Source: JBBQWZ01 sp038210135
GTDB taxonomy: Bacteria; Acidobacteriota; Terriglobia; Bryobacterales; Bryobacteraceae
Assembly (NCBI GenBank): GCA_038210135.1
Contig: JBBQWZ010000050.1
Coordinates: forward strand, 1 to 49,242
Direction of reading: 5' to 3'
DNA length: 49,242 nucleotides
The notes beneath the pieces are model-generated. The model did no database searches and was not told the DNA's origin. It worked only from the letters and a program-made list of their open reading frames with translations. Position numbers and translations under genes: made by a program. Below, in pieces: positions 31,888-40,739 of this stretch. Positions within the stretch are counted from its first letter, which is position 1, and every line of letters starts with the position of its first letter.

Positions 31888-33984
31888 GTGAGAGTCTACG
31901 AAGGTACTGAAATTCGGAATGTTGGACTTGTTGGACACGGTCATTCAGGCAAGACTTCTTTGACCGCCGCCCTGTTGTACACATCCGGCGCGACGCCCCG
32001 ATTGGGAAAAGTGGACGACGGCTCGTCGCCGACGGATTACGACGAAGAGGAAATCGCTAGAAAGATTTCGATCTCGACGTCGCTCGTGTACGCGGAGTGG
32101 CGGAAACACAAAATCAACCTGCTCGACACGCCTGGGTTCAACCTTTTTATCTATGACGCCAAGTCCGCGCTGGCCGCGGCCGATTCGGCGTTCGTCGTCG
32201 TCGATGGTATCGCCGGCGTCGAAGTGCAGACAGAAAAGGTCTGGCACTTTTGTGAAGAATTCGGATTGCCGCGCGCGCTGATCGTGAATAAGTTGGACCG
32301 CGATCGCTCAAGCTTTGAGCGCGCGGTCGAAAGCATCCACGCGATCTTTGGACGCGCCGCCGTGCCGGTCCATTTGCCGATCGGCTCCGAGCGCGAGTTC
32401 AAGGGCATCGTCGATTTGGTCACCATGAAGGCGTACATGTATTCGCCGAACGGCGACGGCAAAGCGAAGGAAACGGAAATCCCCGCCAACCTCGCCGACG
32501 AGGCGCAGACCGCGCACGAAGTGTTGGTCGAAATGGCGGCCGAAGGCAACGATGCGCTGCTCGAGGAGTTTTTCGCCGAGGGCACTCTTCCCATCAACCA
32601 CATCATCGATGGCTTGCGCGACGGCGTTCGCGATCATCGCATTTTTCCGATTCTATGCGGGTCCGCGACGCAAAACATCGGCACCGATCTGATCCTGAAT
32701 TTTGCGATCGATTACTTCCCCGCCCCGGTCGATCGCGGACCGTTCGGAGCGACGCATAACGGCGACGCGGTTCAGCGCGCGGTGAAGGATTCTGAAGCCG
32801 CCGCGGCATTCGTGTTCAAGACGGCGGCGGATCCGTTTTCTGGACGCGTGACCTACTTCAAAGTGATGGCGGGCTGCATCAAGAATGACGCGAACCTGAT
32901 CAATTCCCGCAATACGCAACCGGAACGCATCGCGCATTTATCTTGTGCGATGGGCAAGACGCTCACTCCGGTTACGGATTTGAAGGCCGGCGATCTGGGC
33001 GCGGTCGCGAAGCTGAAAGACACGCTCACCGGCGATACGTTGTACGACAAAGCGTACGCCGTCGAGTATCCGCAAGTCGAATTGCCGGAGCCGTCCATCG
33101 CCTACGCCATCGCGGCGAAAACGCGCAACGACGAAGACCGCATGGGGCACGCGATCCACAAAATCCTGGAAGAGGATAAGACGCTTCGCTTTTACCGCGA
33201 TCCGCAGACCAAGGAATTCCTGCTGGCCGGCAATGGCCAGCAGCACGTCGAGATTATTTGCAGCCGCTTGAAGAAACGCTACAGCGTCGAAGTGGAACTC
33301 CATGCGCCGAAGATTCCCTATCGCGAAACCATTCGCGGGACGGCCGACGTGCAGGGCCGGCATAAGAAGCAGACCGGCGGCCATGGCCAGTTCGGCGATT
33401 GCTGGATTCGCGTGATGCCGCTCGGGCGCGGCGAGAAATTCGTGTTCGCGAATGAAACGTTCGGCGGATCGATTCCGAAGAACTTCATTCCGGCGGTCGA
33501 AAAAGGCATCGTCGAAGCGGCGGCCAACGGCTATCTCGCCGGCTTTCCGGTGGTCGATTTCAAGGTCAGCCTCTACGACGGCAGCTATCACGATGTGGAT
33601 AGCTCGGAGATGTCGTTCAAGATGGCTGCGCGCAAAGCTTTCAAAGCAGCGATGGAGGTCGCCAAGCCGGCGCTGCTTGAACCGGTGATGAAGGTGGAAG
33701 TGCAGGCTCCCGTCGAATACGCGGGCGACCTGATGGGCGACATGAACAGCCGTCGCGGCCGCATCGCCGGAATGGATACCAAGGGCGGAACGCAGATCAT
33801 CCGCGCGCAGGTTCCGATGTCGGAGATGCTGACTTATCAGAACGATTTAATCTCCATGACGCAGGGCCGCGCGACGTTCCACATGGAGTTCGATCACTAC
33901 GACTTCGTGCCGGGCTTGCAGGCGGATAAGATCATCGCGGCGGCCAAGGCGGCGAAGGCGGGTATCGAGGAAGAAGAAGAGTAG
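31888..33984 (+). CDS. EF-G-like GTPase
   Basis: A 698-residue translation-factor GTPase with the EF-G domain order. G1 is GHGHSGKT (residues 16-23), G3 is DTPGF (80-84) and G4 is NKLD (134-137). The switch I region reads ARKISISTSL rather than the ERGITI motif of canonical EF-G, which marks the EF-G-like (FusA2-type) group. Domain IV includes HKKQTGGHGQFGD. The C-terminus ends in an acidic EEEEE tail. It may be a ribosome factor with a role other than elongation; this is inferred. The start is GTG. No ribosomal-protein genes are nearby, unlike the main fusA. Confidence 0.88.
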   Translation: MRVYEGTEIRNVGLVGHGHSGKTSLTAALLYTSGATPRLGKVDDGSSPTDYDEEEIARKISISTSLVYAEWRKHKINLLDTPGFNLFIYDAKSALAAADSAFVVVDGIAGVEVQTEKVWHFCEEFGLPRALIVNKLDRDRSSFERAVESIHAIFGRAAVPVHLPIGSEREFKGIVDLVTMKAYMYSPNGDGKAKETEIPANLADEAQTAHEVLVEMAAEGNDALLEEFFAEGTLPINHIIDGLRDGVRDHRIFPILCGSATQNIGTDLILNFAIDYFPAPVDRGPFGATHNGDAVQRAVKDSEAAAAFVFKTAADPFSGRVTYFKVMAGCIKNDANLINSRNTQPERIAHLSCAMGKTLTPVTDLKAGDLGAVAKLKDTLTGDTLYDKAYAVEYPQVELPEPSIAYAIAAKTRNDEDRMGHAIHKILEEDKTLRFYRDPQTKEFLLAGNGQQHVEIICSRLKKRYSVEVELHAPKIPYRETIRGTADVQGRHKKQTGGHGQFGDCWIRVMPLGRGEKFVFANETFGGSIPKNFIPAVEKGIVEAAANGYLAGFPVVDFKVSLYDGSYHDVDSSEMSFKMAARKAFKAAMEVAKPALLEPVMKVEVQAPVEYAGDLMGDMNSRRGRIAGMDTKGGTQIIRAQVPMSEMLTYQNDLISMTQGRATFHMEFDHYDFVPGLQADKIIAAAKAAKAGIEEEEE

Positions 33985-34019
33985 GGTGATCGCCGGATGC
34001 GAGTTGCTAGGATGAGGTC

Positions 34020-34247
34020 ATGAAGCTTCCCGAAAGAATCTCCGTCCAGGTCGGCGTGATGATGGGTAAGCCCTGTATCCGCGGAACTCGCATTCCGGTG
34101 TATTTGCTGCTGCAAAAGATGGCGGCCGGCGAGACCGCCACTCAACTTCTGGAAACGTATCCGCAATTGACGGAGGCCGATCTGAGAGCATGCCTCGAGT
34201 ATGCGGCCGCGCTTGCCTCTGAAGAAGTCGTTCTCGCGGAAGCGTGA
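34020..34247 (+). CDS. DUF433-family antitoxin
   Basis: A 75-residue protein of the DUF433 family (ISVQVGVMMGKPCIRGTRIPVYLLLQKMAAGETATQLLETYPQLTEADLRACLEYAA), a helix-turn-helix-like domain that pairs with DUF5615 PIN-like toxins. It begins with ATG 34020 and its stop overlaps the GTG start of the downstream toxin (GTGA). The antitoxin is complete, while its partner is cut short. Confidence 0.85.
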   Translation: MKLPERISVQVGVMMGKPCIRGTRIPVYLLLQKMAAGETATQLLETYPQLTEADLRACLEYAAALASEEVVLAEA

Positions 34248-34363
34248 AAATTCTCTTCGACGAAAACCTGTCGCCGAAACATGCGGCGCGGTGCCGGGCG
34301 AGCGGTCACGACGCGGTTTCTGTTTCTGAAGCGGGGCTCGCAGGGGTTAGCGACGAAGTGATC
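34244..34363 (+). pseudogene. DUF5615 PIN-like toxin, truncated at about 40 codons
   Basis: From GTG 34244 the first 40 residues (MKILFDENLSPKHAARCRASGHDAVSVSEAGLAGVSDEVI) match the DUF5615 N-terminus, including the early acidic FDEN. After about 34363 the homology stops and the frame continues as serine-rich nonsense to 34528. That stretch is in fact the reverse strand of a sigma-factor fragment. The C-terminal acidic residues are lost, so the toxin is presumably inactive. The cut coincides with a rearrangement breakpoint. Confidence 0.8.
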
Positions 34364-34533
34364 GGCTTCATCCGGCGATACGCTTCCACCAGCTCGAAGA
34401 ACACATCCTGCAGCAGGTCCTCGGCGTCGAACTCATCCGGAATGCGGCGCCGGATGAACGCGAGCAGCAGCCGCCGTTCCTGTTCGAACGCGCCCGAAAG
34501 CCGCTGGTCCTGTTCCGCCCGATCCTGAGTCAT
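34364..34533 (-). pseudogene. N-terminal fragment of an ECF sigma factor
   Basis: On the minus strand from ATG 34533 the frame reads MTQDRAEQDQRLSGAFEQER, then LLLAFIRRRIPDEFDAEDLLQDVFFELVEAYRRMKPI. This is sigma-70 region 2 of an ECF sigma factor. It ends abruptly at about 34364, where it meets the truncated DUF5615 gene in opposite orientation. The rest of region 2 and all of region 4 are missing, so it cannot act as a sigma factor. Confidence 0.75.
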
Positions 34534-34639
34534 AGCCAACGTGCTTCTCTCGCCTTGTTAGACGAAATCGCCGCCCGAATATTATAGGCTTGTGGCTTCA
34601 GGATAGCCGGATGCGAAACAGCGGAGCTAAAACCAATTA

Positions 34640-34666
34640 AGCCGCCTGGCTTTTCAGCAGGCGGCT
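34640..34666. terminator. Strong hairpin 3' of the TPR protein gene
   Basis: AGCCGCCTG and CAGGCGGCT form a perfect 9-bp stem with a 9-nt loop. Read on the minus strand it is followed by TTAATTGGTTTT, so it could terminate the minus-strand TPR gene that stops at 34710. Confidence 0.6.
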
Positions 34667-34709
34667 CTTTAGCGGATGCACTGGCCGGAGGCCTAGGCCA
34701 CGAACTCCA

Positions 34710-36218
34710 CTACTTCTTCTTCTGCGGGTTGATGATGCGGACCCGGGCTTCGAGCTGGGTCGCTTCCTTCTTGCGCTTCATCTTCTTCAGGAGCGAGATG
34801 TAGTCCGTAATCACTTCGAAGAGCATGGCCGGCGGCGGATCGGACGCGCCAATAGAGGGGCGGCCTTTGCCGAGGAACAGGTTGCGCTTATCGAGGATGC
34901 TGATGGACAGCTTGTACAGGCTATCCGCTTCGGCGTCGCGGTTGCGGGATGCGCACAGCGCGGCAAGGGCGTTCAGGCTGGTCGCGGTTTCCGTCTCGCG
35001 CGCCGACAGGATCTGGCGGAACAGTGGCTCGGCTTCGGATTGACGGCCTTGCGCCGTATAGATTTCAGCAATGCGCCCGAGGTTCGCCTGCGTCTGCGGA
35101 TTGGCTGCGCCGAGCGACTTGTTCCTTATATATAGGGCGCGCTCGTAGCTCTGGAGTGCTTCCGGATATTTCTTTTGATCGAAGAGCAGCTGCCCGATTC
35201 GGTCGAGGTTGGATGCGACCTCGGGATTCGAGGGTCCATAGGCGCTTTCGCGGATCGCCAGGGCGCGACGCCAGGTCCCTTCGGCGTCCGACGGCTTCTG
35301 CAGTTGCTGATAGATCTCGCCCAGGCTGTCGAGCGAACCGAGTAGCAACGGATCGTAGATTCCGCGGGATTTTTCGGTGATCTTGATGGAGCGTTCGAGC
35401 AGCGGCCGCGCGTCACCGTATTTGCTGTCGATCGCGAGCAGGCTGGCGAGCAATTGCAAGGTCGGGACGATCTCCGGATTTTCGCCCATGCCGTTGTGTT
35501 CGTAGGTCTGCACGGCACGCTTGGCGTTCAGTTCGGCCAGCGGATATTTCTCCATCGCCGAGTACAAGCGCGCCAGCTTGTCGAGCGCCGGAACCACTTC
35601 GTTACTCTGCTTGCCCTTCGAAACCTCGATGACCTGCAAGGCGCGAGCGTAATAGCCCTCTGCCAAACCGTACTTCATCTGCGCGAAATTGACGCGGCCG
35701 AGGTCGTTCAGATCGCGTACGATTTCCGGACTGTTCAACCCATACGTATGCTCACGCTCTTCCAGAATCTTGGTGTACAGCTTTTCCGCTTCGCCATATC
35801 GGCTTTGGGCGGAAAGGGTTTCGGCCTGATCGCGCCATGTCTGGATCACTTTCGTGTCGACCACCTGTACGCCGCGCGCGGACTGGATGTCAGAAGGCGG
35901 CGGAGCCACTGGTGCGTCCGGCGCAAACGTCTTATCCGCAGCCGGAACCGCGGCCGGCACGGCTGCTTTGTCCGAAGCGGCGGTAGCGGCCACCGGCTTC
36001 GCGGACGCCGTTCTTGCGCCGGGTTTTACGGCGGCAGCCTTCGGCGGGAGGGGGGTTCCAGGCGGCGGCTTTACCGCTTTTTTGGCGTCGGTCGGCGGAT
36101 TGGACTGGGTCTGGGCGATCCCCATCGAAGCCAATGCAAGGAACGCCAGTACAATGCCGGCGAGAAATGGGGCCGCCAGCAGAGCGGGCTTGGTTTTGTT
36201 GACGATAAGTGCAGACAT
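34710..36218 (-). CDS. TPR-repeat protein, membrane-anchored or exported
   Basis: About 502 residues. It has an N-terminal hydrophobic segment (ALLAAPFLAGIVLAFLALASMGIAQ) and a Pro/Ala/Lys-rich spacer (about residues 40-115). The rest is at least eight tetratricopeptide repeats of the kinesin-light-chain-like 42-residue type, recognisable by repeated phrases such as YGEAEKLYTKILEERE and YPEALQSYERALYIRNKSLG. Its role is likely protein-protein interaction. ATG 36218 starts the signal-like segment; the frame is open to 36299. It is divergent from the LytS-like kinase. Confidence 0.85.
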   Translation of the reverse strand: MSALIVNKTKPALLAAPFLAGIVLAFLALASMGIAQTQSNPPTDAKKAVKPPPGTPLPPKAAAVKPGARTASAKPVAATAASDKAAVPAAVPAADKTFAPDAPVAPPPSDIQSARGVQVVDTKVIQTWRDQAETLSAQSRYGEAEKLYTKILEEREHTYGLNSPEIVRDLNDLGRVNFAQMKYGLAEGYYARALQVIEVSKGKQSNEVVPALDKLARLYSAMEKYPLAELNAKRAVQTYEHNGMGENPEIVPTLQLLASLLAIDSKYGDARPLLERSIKITEKSRGIYDPLLLGSLDSLGEIYQQLQKPSDAEGTWRRALAIRESAYGPSNPEVASNLDRIGQLLFDQKKYPEALQSYERALYIRNKSLGAANPQTQANLGRIAEIYTAQGRQSEAEPLFRQILSARETETATSLNALAALCASRNRDAEADSLYKLSISILDKRNLFLGKGRPSIGASDPPPAMLFEVITDYISLLKKMKRKKEATQLEARVRIINPQKKK

Positions 36219-36463
36219 AGTTTGGGCCTGAGTCTCAAGATCGGCAGGTACGGCGGAAAGGTTCAGAGTGCGCCGCGAAAACAGTACTTTGCCGTTCACA
36301 GTTCCGAAATCGGACGGTGCCTTCCCAGGCTGGCAATTTCACCCCTCCCCAGGACGGATTCGCCACAGCGGAAAGAGCTTTTGCCAATTCAACCCGGTCG
36401 CACTGGATTCCGCGTGATAGCGTGAAGGCACTTGGGTTTTTAGGGGGAACGGACAGGACACTG

Positions 36464-37549
36464 ATGCGGAGCCGGCTGCGGCGTTACGGTCTAATTTTCG
36501 GCCTGTGGACGATCTACGGAGTCGTCATGGCCCTGTTCGTCTATTTTCGCGGCCAAATCAGCAACGCTAAGAATCCCTTTTCGCTCAGCAGCGCCCTGAT
36601 CAGCGAGGTTTCCTACGCCTGGATTTGGGCCGTCGTCACGCCTCCGGTACTGCTGCTCGCGCTGCGCTTCCCAATTACGGGACGCCAGTGGCTGAAGAAC
36701 ACCCCGCTCCATCTCGTCTGCGCCCTGCTCCTCGGCGGCGTGACCAAAGCCGTCTGGCTGGTGACGGCCGCCCCCATCGTCTACAAAAACATGAAGGGTT
36801 GGCAGCTGCTGACGAAATTCATGGTGATCAGCAGTCTCGATTTTGGGATGGTGAATTACTTTCTGGTCCTACTCTGTTTCCACATGGTGGATTACTACAG
36901 CCGGTACGAGGAGAGCCGGATCCGCACGGTTCACCTCGAAGCGCAGCTCGCGCGCGCCCAATTGCAGGCTTTGAAGATGCAACTGCATCCTCACTTCCTT
37001 TTTAATACGTTGCACGCGATTTCGGAATTGGTGCACGAAGACGCATTCGCCGCGGAGCGAATGATCGCGAAGTTGAGCGACTTTCTACGCTTGACAATCG
37101 ACCATGCGGGAGTACCGGAAGTAACATTGCGCGAAGAAATGGACTTCCTTTCGCGTTATCTCGAAATCGAGAAAATGCGTTTCGAAGACCGGTTGTCTGT
37201 CGAATTTGCCTTGGACCGTGGAACTCTCGACGCTCGAGTTCCGAACCTGATCTTACAGCCTCTCGTTGAAAATGCCCTGAAACATGGGCTCGGCCGTCAA
37301 ACTCGCGCGGGCGTGCTTCGTATCGAATCCGGACGGGTCGATGGAACTTTGTGGATGCGAGTGTTCGATAACGGACCAGGCTTTAATCCGGTCGTCAAGC
37401 CATTACGGCAAGGCGTCGGATTAACCAACACCAGAGAGAGATTAGAGCGTCTATACAACGGGAATCACCTATTCGCCCTGACAAATGTTCCAGGGGGCGG
37501 ATTTGAGGTGACAATTCAAATTCCCTTCCGTCTAAAAGCCGAAACGTGA
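36464..37549 (+). CDS. LytS-type sensor histidine kinase
   Basis: About 361 residues. There are four hydrophobic segments in the first 145 residues, then a linker coiled coil. The His_kinase domain has the phospho-acceptor in KMQLHPHFLFNTLHAI (H177) and the ATP-binding domain has an N-box in PLVENALKHGLG, FDNGPGFNP and GVGLTNTRERLERLY. It phosphorylates the LytTR regulator that follows. ATG 36464 is chosen as the start of the first membrane segment; the open frame extends back to 36317. The stop overlaps the regulator GTG (GTGA). Confidence 0.88.
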   Translation: MRSRLRRYGLIFGLWTIYGVVMALFVYFRGQISNAKNPFSLSSALISEVSYAWIWAVVTPPVLLLALRFPITGRQWLKNTPLHLVCALLLGGVTKAVWLVTAAPIVYKNMKGWQLLTKFMVISSLDFGMVNYFLVLLCFHMVDYYSRYEESRIRTVHLEAQLARAQLQALKMQLHPHFLFNTLHAISELVHEDAFAAERMIAKLSDFLRLTIDHAGVPEVTLREEMDFLSRYLEIEKMRFEDRLSVEFALDRGTLDARVPNLILQPLVENALKHGLGRQTRAGVLRIESGRVDGTLWMRVFDNGPGFNPVVKPLRQGVGLTNTRERLERLYNGNHLFALTNVPGGGFEVTIQIPFRLKAET

Positions 37550-38403
37550 ATCCAACAACTACAACCGCGGGAGCCGATGTACAGGGTCAACGCCAACCGG
37601 CGATCACTCGGCAAGCCCCATTTGGTCAGAGCACGGATACAATCCGGACCCTCATTGTGGACGACGAGCGCCTGGCGCGGCGGAGGTTGCGCAGGCTGAT
37701 CTCGACGCAGACCGCGTTCGAAGTGGCGGGCGAATGCGCCGGCGGTCAGGAGGCGGTGGACTTCCTCCGCGACCACGACGTCGATGTCATTTTCCTCGAC
37801 GTCCAGATGCCCGACCTCGACGGATTTTCCGTCCTCGAGCAGTTGGGCGATCGGGATCTGCCGCTGGTAGTGTTCGTCACGGCCTACGATGAGCACGCTC
37901 TGCGTGCTTTCGACGTTCATGCGTTCGACTATTTGCTGAAGCCTTTCGACCCGCTGCGCTTCTCGAAAACCGTGGACCGCGTCCGCTCGGCAATCAGTAA
38001 AAGGCAGTTGCCGGATGGCGGAGATTCGCGCCTGCGGGAATTGCTTCAGGAAGTGCGCACCAAGCCGGCGGCGTCGACGAGATTTGCGATCAAGACTCCA
38101 GGCCGTGTGTTTTTTGTGCGGCAAGAAGAAATCGACTGGGTCGAGGCTGCCGACAACTACGTCTGCCTGCACGTCGGCAGCGATACGCACCTGTTGCGCG
38201 AGACCATGAATTCGATCGAAGGCCGACTGGATGGCGAGAAGTTCGCGCGCATCCATCGCTCGACGATCGTGAATCTGGACCGCGTCAAGGAACTGCGCCC
38301 GTGGTTTCACGGCGAATACGTGGTGGTGCTGCGCGAAGGCACCGAACTGACTTTGAGCCGGAGCTATCGCGACAAGGTTTTGGGCGTTTTGAACGCGACC
38401 TGA
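37546..38403 (+). CDS. LytTR-family response regulator
   Basis: About 285 residues. After a 33-residue lead the receiver domain begins (TLIVDDERLARRRLRRL) with phospho-acceptor D85 in VIFLDVQMPDLDG and FVTAYDEHALRAFDVHAFDYLLKPFD. The C-terminal LytTR DNA-binding domain spans about residues 186-283 (FFVRQEEIDWVEAADNYVCLHVG ... FARIHRSTIVNLDRVKELRPW). It starts with GTG overlapping the kinase stop, so the two form a coupled two-component pair. Target genes are not evident; the nearest divergent gene encodes the TPR protein. Confidence 0.92.
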   Translation: MNPTTTTAGADVQGQRQPAITRQAPFGQSTDTIRTLIVDDERLARRRLRRLISTQTAFEVAGECAGGQEAVDFLRDHDVDVIFLDVQMPDLDGFSVLEQLGDRDLPLVVFVTAYDEHALRAFDVHAFDYLLKPFDPLRFSKTVDRVRSAISKRQLPDGGDSRLRELLQEVRTKPAASTRFAIKTPGRVFFVRQEEIDWVEAADNYVCLHVGSDTHLLRETMNSIEGRLDGEKFARIHRSTIVNLDRVKELRPWFHGEYVVVLREGTELTLSRSYRDKVLGVLNAT

Positions 38404-38441
38404 GCGCTGACTCATTTGGCAGTCTTTTTTGCGATCGAACG

Positions 38442-40583
38442 CTAGGCCAACTTCTCCAACCGCTCCAGCACGCCGACCATTCGGACCGCCGCTTCGCGCT
38501 GACCGCCGAAGCGCAGCCTTTCATAATCCACCGTGAACTCCGCGACCAGTCTCGAGACTTCGGACGGCGCGAGCACTTGGGCGAATTCGCCGACTGTGAA
38601 CCAGGCCGGCTTCTCGACTCCGCGCTTGCGAACCAGGTCCAGCATCCTTCTGTAGAGCAGCGCGGCGTCGGACGCATCCGCCTGACCGCGCTGAACCCGG
38701 CGCAAGCGCCAACGCGCGATCAGCCAACTGCGCATCGACCGCCAGTAAACCAGCACGATTCCGCCGAGGACCAGCACCACGACCAGCACTCCGCCCCAAC
38801 GCCACGCGCTTCCGGCGGCGGGCTTGCCGCTGCGTTCGAGCCAATTGCCGAACTGATCCACCCAGTTCACGCTCACCTTCCGACCGGTTTCTTCCATCTT
38901 CGACGCGAGCGCGATCTGGCGGTCAAGATCGTAACTCAGTACCCAATCCTGCCAGAACACATCGGCGGCATCGAGATATTGACTGAAGGCCGACATCATC
39001 GAATGCGAAATCGGATTCGGATCCGCCGGAGTTGGATCGAAGGCCGTCCAACCGCGCCCCGGCAGCCATGCTTCGACCCAGGAATGCGCGTCCGACGCGC
39101 GGATCACTTGCCAACCGCTGACCGGATTGTAGGAGCCGCCAGCGAATCCTGTGGCGACGCGCGAAGGTATGCCAAGCGTCCGCAGCATCACCGCCATCGA
39201 CGACGCAAAATACTCGCAGTGTCCGCGCTTCCGCTCAAACAGAAAGTACGCGAGCGGATCGTTCACTTCGCTCGAAAGCAGTTCGAGCGTGTAGCCGAAG
39301 TCGCGCTGCAAATGCGCCTCGATCGCACGCGCCTGCTGACCCGGCCAATGCGCGCCGTCGGTGAACTGGCGCGCGAGAATCGGAATCCGCCCATCGAGTG
39401 TTGGTGGAACCCGCAGATACTCGAGCCGCGAGCGGTCGGATAGCTCCGGCTTCTCCTCGGGCAGCGGCGACTCCGCATCCAGATAGCTAATTCCGGTGTA
39501 GTAAAGACCTCCTTCCGCGGGCAAGCGCGCGCGCAGCGAATCGTGGCGGCTGCGATACACGTACGGCACGTTGACGTGCAGCATCTCAGGTGTGCCGGGC
39601 ATGAACAGCACGTCGGACGCGATGTCTTTCAGATGGACTTCGTAGCTGATCCGCGAACCCGGCCGCCATCGCTGTTTATCGGACGCCAGTTGCAGCCAGC
39701 CGTCCACACGCAGCAGTTCCGGGCTGGTCGGCGGGTTGTACCACTTACGTCCGTCGAACTGCGAAAGCGTCATTCCGCGCCAGCGATACGACGACTGGTT
39801 TTCCGCGTTGCCCAGCTTGACGTGCATTACCGTCTGCGAGCTGCGTTTGATCTCGCCGAGCTGCCCCAGCACGACTTCATTCGAAAATCCAGGAAGACGG
39901 TAGCGATCCGACACCAAGTGGCGGAACGCCGCCCGCGCAGTGCGCGGCAGCAGGAAAAACAGCCCGCCCGTCAAAACGATAATGCCGGCGAATAAGGAGA
40001 TGCTCAGCGTCCCCAGCCGCCAGCGGAATCCCCGCATGCCGCCGCGTACGACGATCGGCGCGAGCTTCGGCTTCTTCGCTGAAACGTCGGTGGCGTGTTT
40101 GATTTCACCGCTCGCAAACGCCGCGATCGAACACAGCAGGAATGCCGCCAGGCAGACCGAAAAGGTCAGCGAGACCGAAGTCATACTCGCGGTCAGAAGT
40201 TCGAGGAACGCGATCAGTTTTAGATACGTGTAGTCGCGCGCCGAAACCGCCGTCAGCAGCTTCATCACGCTCAGGAAAAAGATCAGGTGAATCGTCGATT
40301 GCAGAAAATCGCGCGACAGAAAAAAGTAATCGACGGGATAGAACGCGATATAGAGGACGGTCGCGATGTGCAGAAAACGCCCCGGCGGCTTCCAGCCGAA
40401 CCAACCGGAAACCATTGCGAACCGCAGCAGCAGAGCGCAGCCGGAGAGCACCGCCGTCGGCAGATCCAGGCCGCCCGACGCGACCACCGCGAGATACCCG
40501 CTGGTCAACATGCCCAGCAGTGAATACTCGAAGAACGCATGAACGGCGCGAGGATGGATCGCGGCGCCCGGAGCAGCGAACAT
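38442..40583 (-). CDS. TgpA-like membrane transglutaminase (DUF3488)
   Basis: A 713-residue protein. About six transmembrane helices at the N-terminus form the DUF3488 region. A periplasmic transglutaminase-like domain has its catalytic cysteine at about C456 in KRGHCEYFASSMAVMLRTLGIPSRVATGF. The histidine and aspartate are in DAHSWVEAWLPGRGWTAFDPTP. Another transmembrane helix (VLVVVLVLGGIVLVYW) and a cytoplasmic DUF4129-like tail follow. The arrangement matches TgpA, a periplasmic transglutaminase-like enzyme. No MoxR ATPase or DUF58 gene, the usual neighbours, is present here. Confidence 0.88.
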   Translation of the reverse strand: MFAAPGAAIHPRAVHAFFEYSLLGMLTSGYLAVVASGGLDLPTAVLSGCALLLRFAMVSGWFGWKPPGRFLHIATVLYIAFYPVDYFFLSRDFLQSTIHLIFFLSVMKLLTAVSARDYTYLKLIAFLELLTASMTSVSLTFSVCLAAFLLCSIAAFASGEIKHATDVSAKKPKLAPIVVRGGMRGFRWRLGTLSISLFAGIIVLTGGLFFLLPRTARAAFRHLVSDRYRLPGFSNEVVLGQLGEIKRSSQTVMHVKLGNAENQSSYRWRGMTLSQFDGRKWYNPPTSPELLRVDGWLQLASDKQRWRPGSRISYEVHLKDIASDVLFMPGTPEMLHVNVPYVYRSRHDSLRARLPAEGGLYYTGISYLDAESPLPEEKPELSDRSRLEYLRVPPTLDGRIPILARQFTDGAHWPGQQARAIEAHLQRDFGYTLELLSSEVNDPLAYFLFERKRGHCEYFASSMAVMLRTLGIPSRVATGFAGGSYNPVSGWQVIRASDAHSWVEAWLPGRGWTAFDPTPADPNPISHSMMSAFSQYLDAADVFWQDWVLSYDLDRQIALASKMEETGRKVSVNWVDQFGNWLERSGKPAAGSAWRWGGVLVVVLVLGGIVLVYWRSMRSWLIARWRLRRVQRGQADASDAALLYRRMLDLVRKRGVEKPAWFTVGEFAQVLAPSEVSRLVAEFTVDYERLRFGGQREAAVRMVGVLERLEKLA

Positions 40584-40681
40584 ACCTTATTCTACCTCCG
40601 GCGACCGATTCGGCCTCGCTATTTTCCTCGTCCACTCAAGCGCGGACGTCATCTTTCCGAAGGGCCCTCCGCGACGAGTAA

Positions 40682-40732
40682 GTGGCATAGGCCTCCGGCC
40701 TGTGCACCGTGGCATAGGCCTCCGGCCTGTGC
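40682..40732 (+). repeat. Class D hairpin repeat, two copies
   Basis: Two 24-nt copies (40682-40705 and 40709-40732) carry the same GCATAGGCC-TCC-GGCCTGTGC hairpin as the triplet at 11320. They lie 3' of the minus-strand osmC gene. Confidence 0.85.
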
Positions 40733-40739
40733 GCGAACT

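Noticed and set aside
34364..34528. Serine-rich C-terminal half of the short DUF5615-like open frame
   Set aside because: It is the antisense of a sigma-factor fragment, joined by a rearrangement, and not a real domain.
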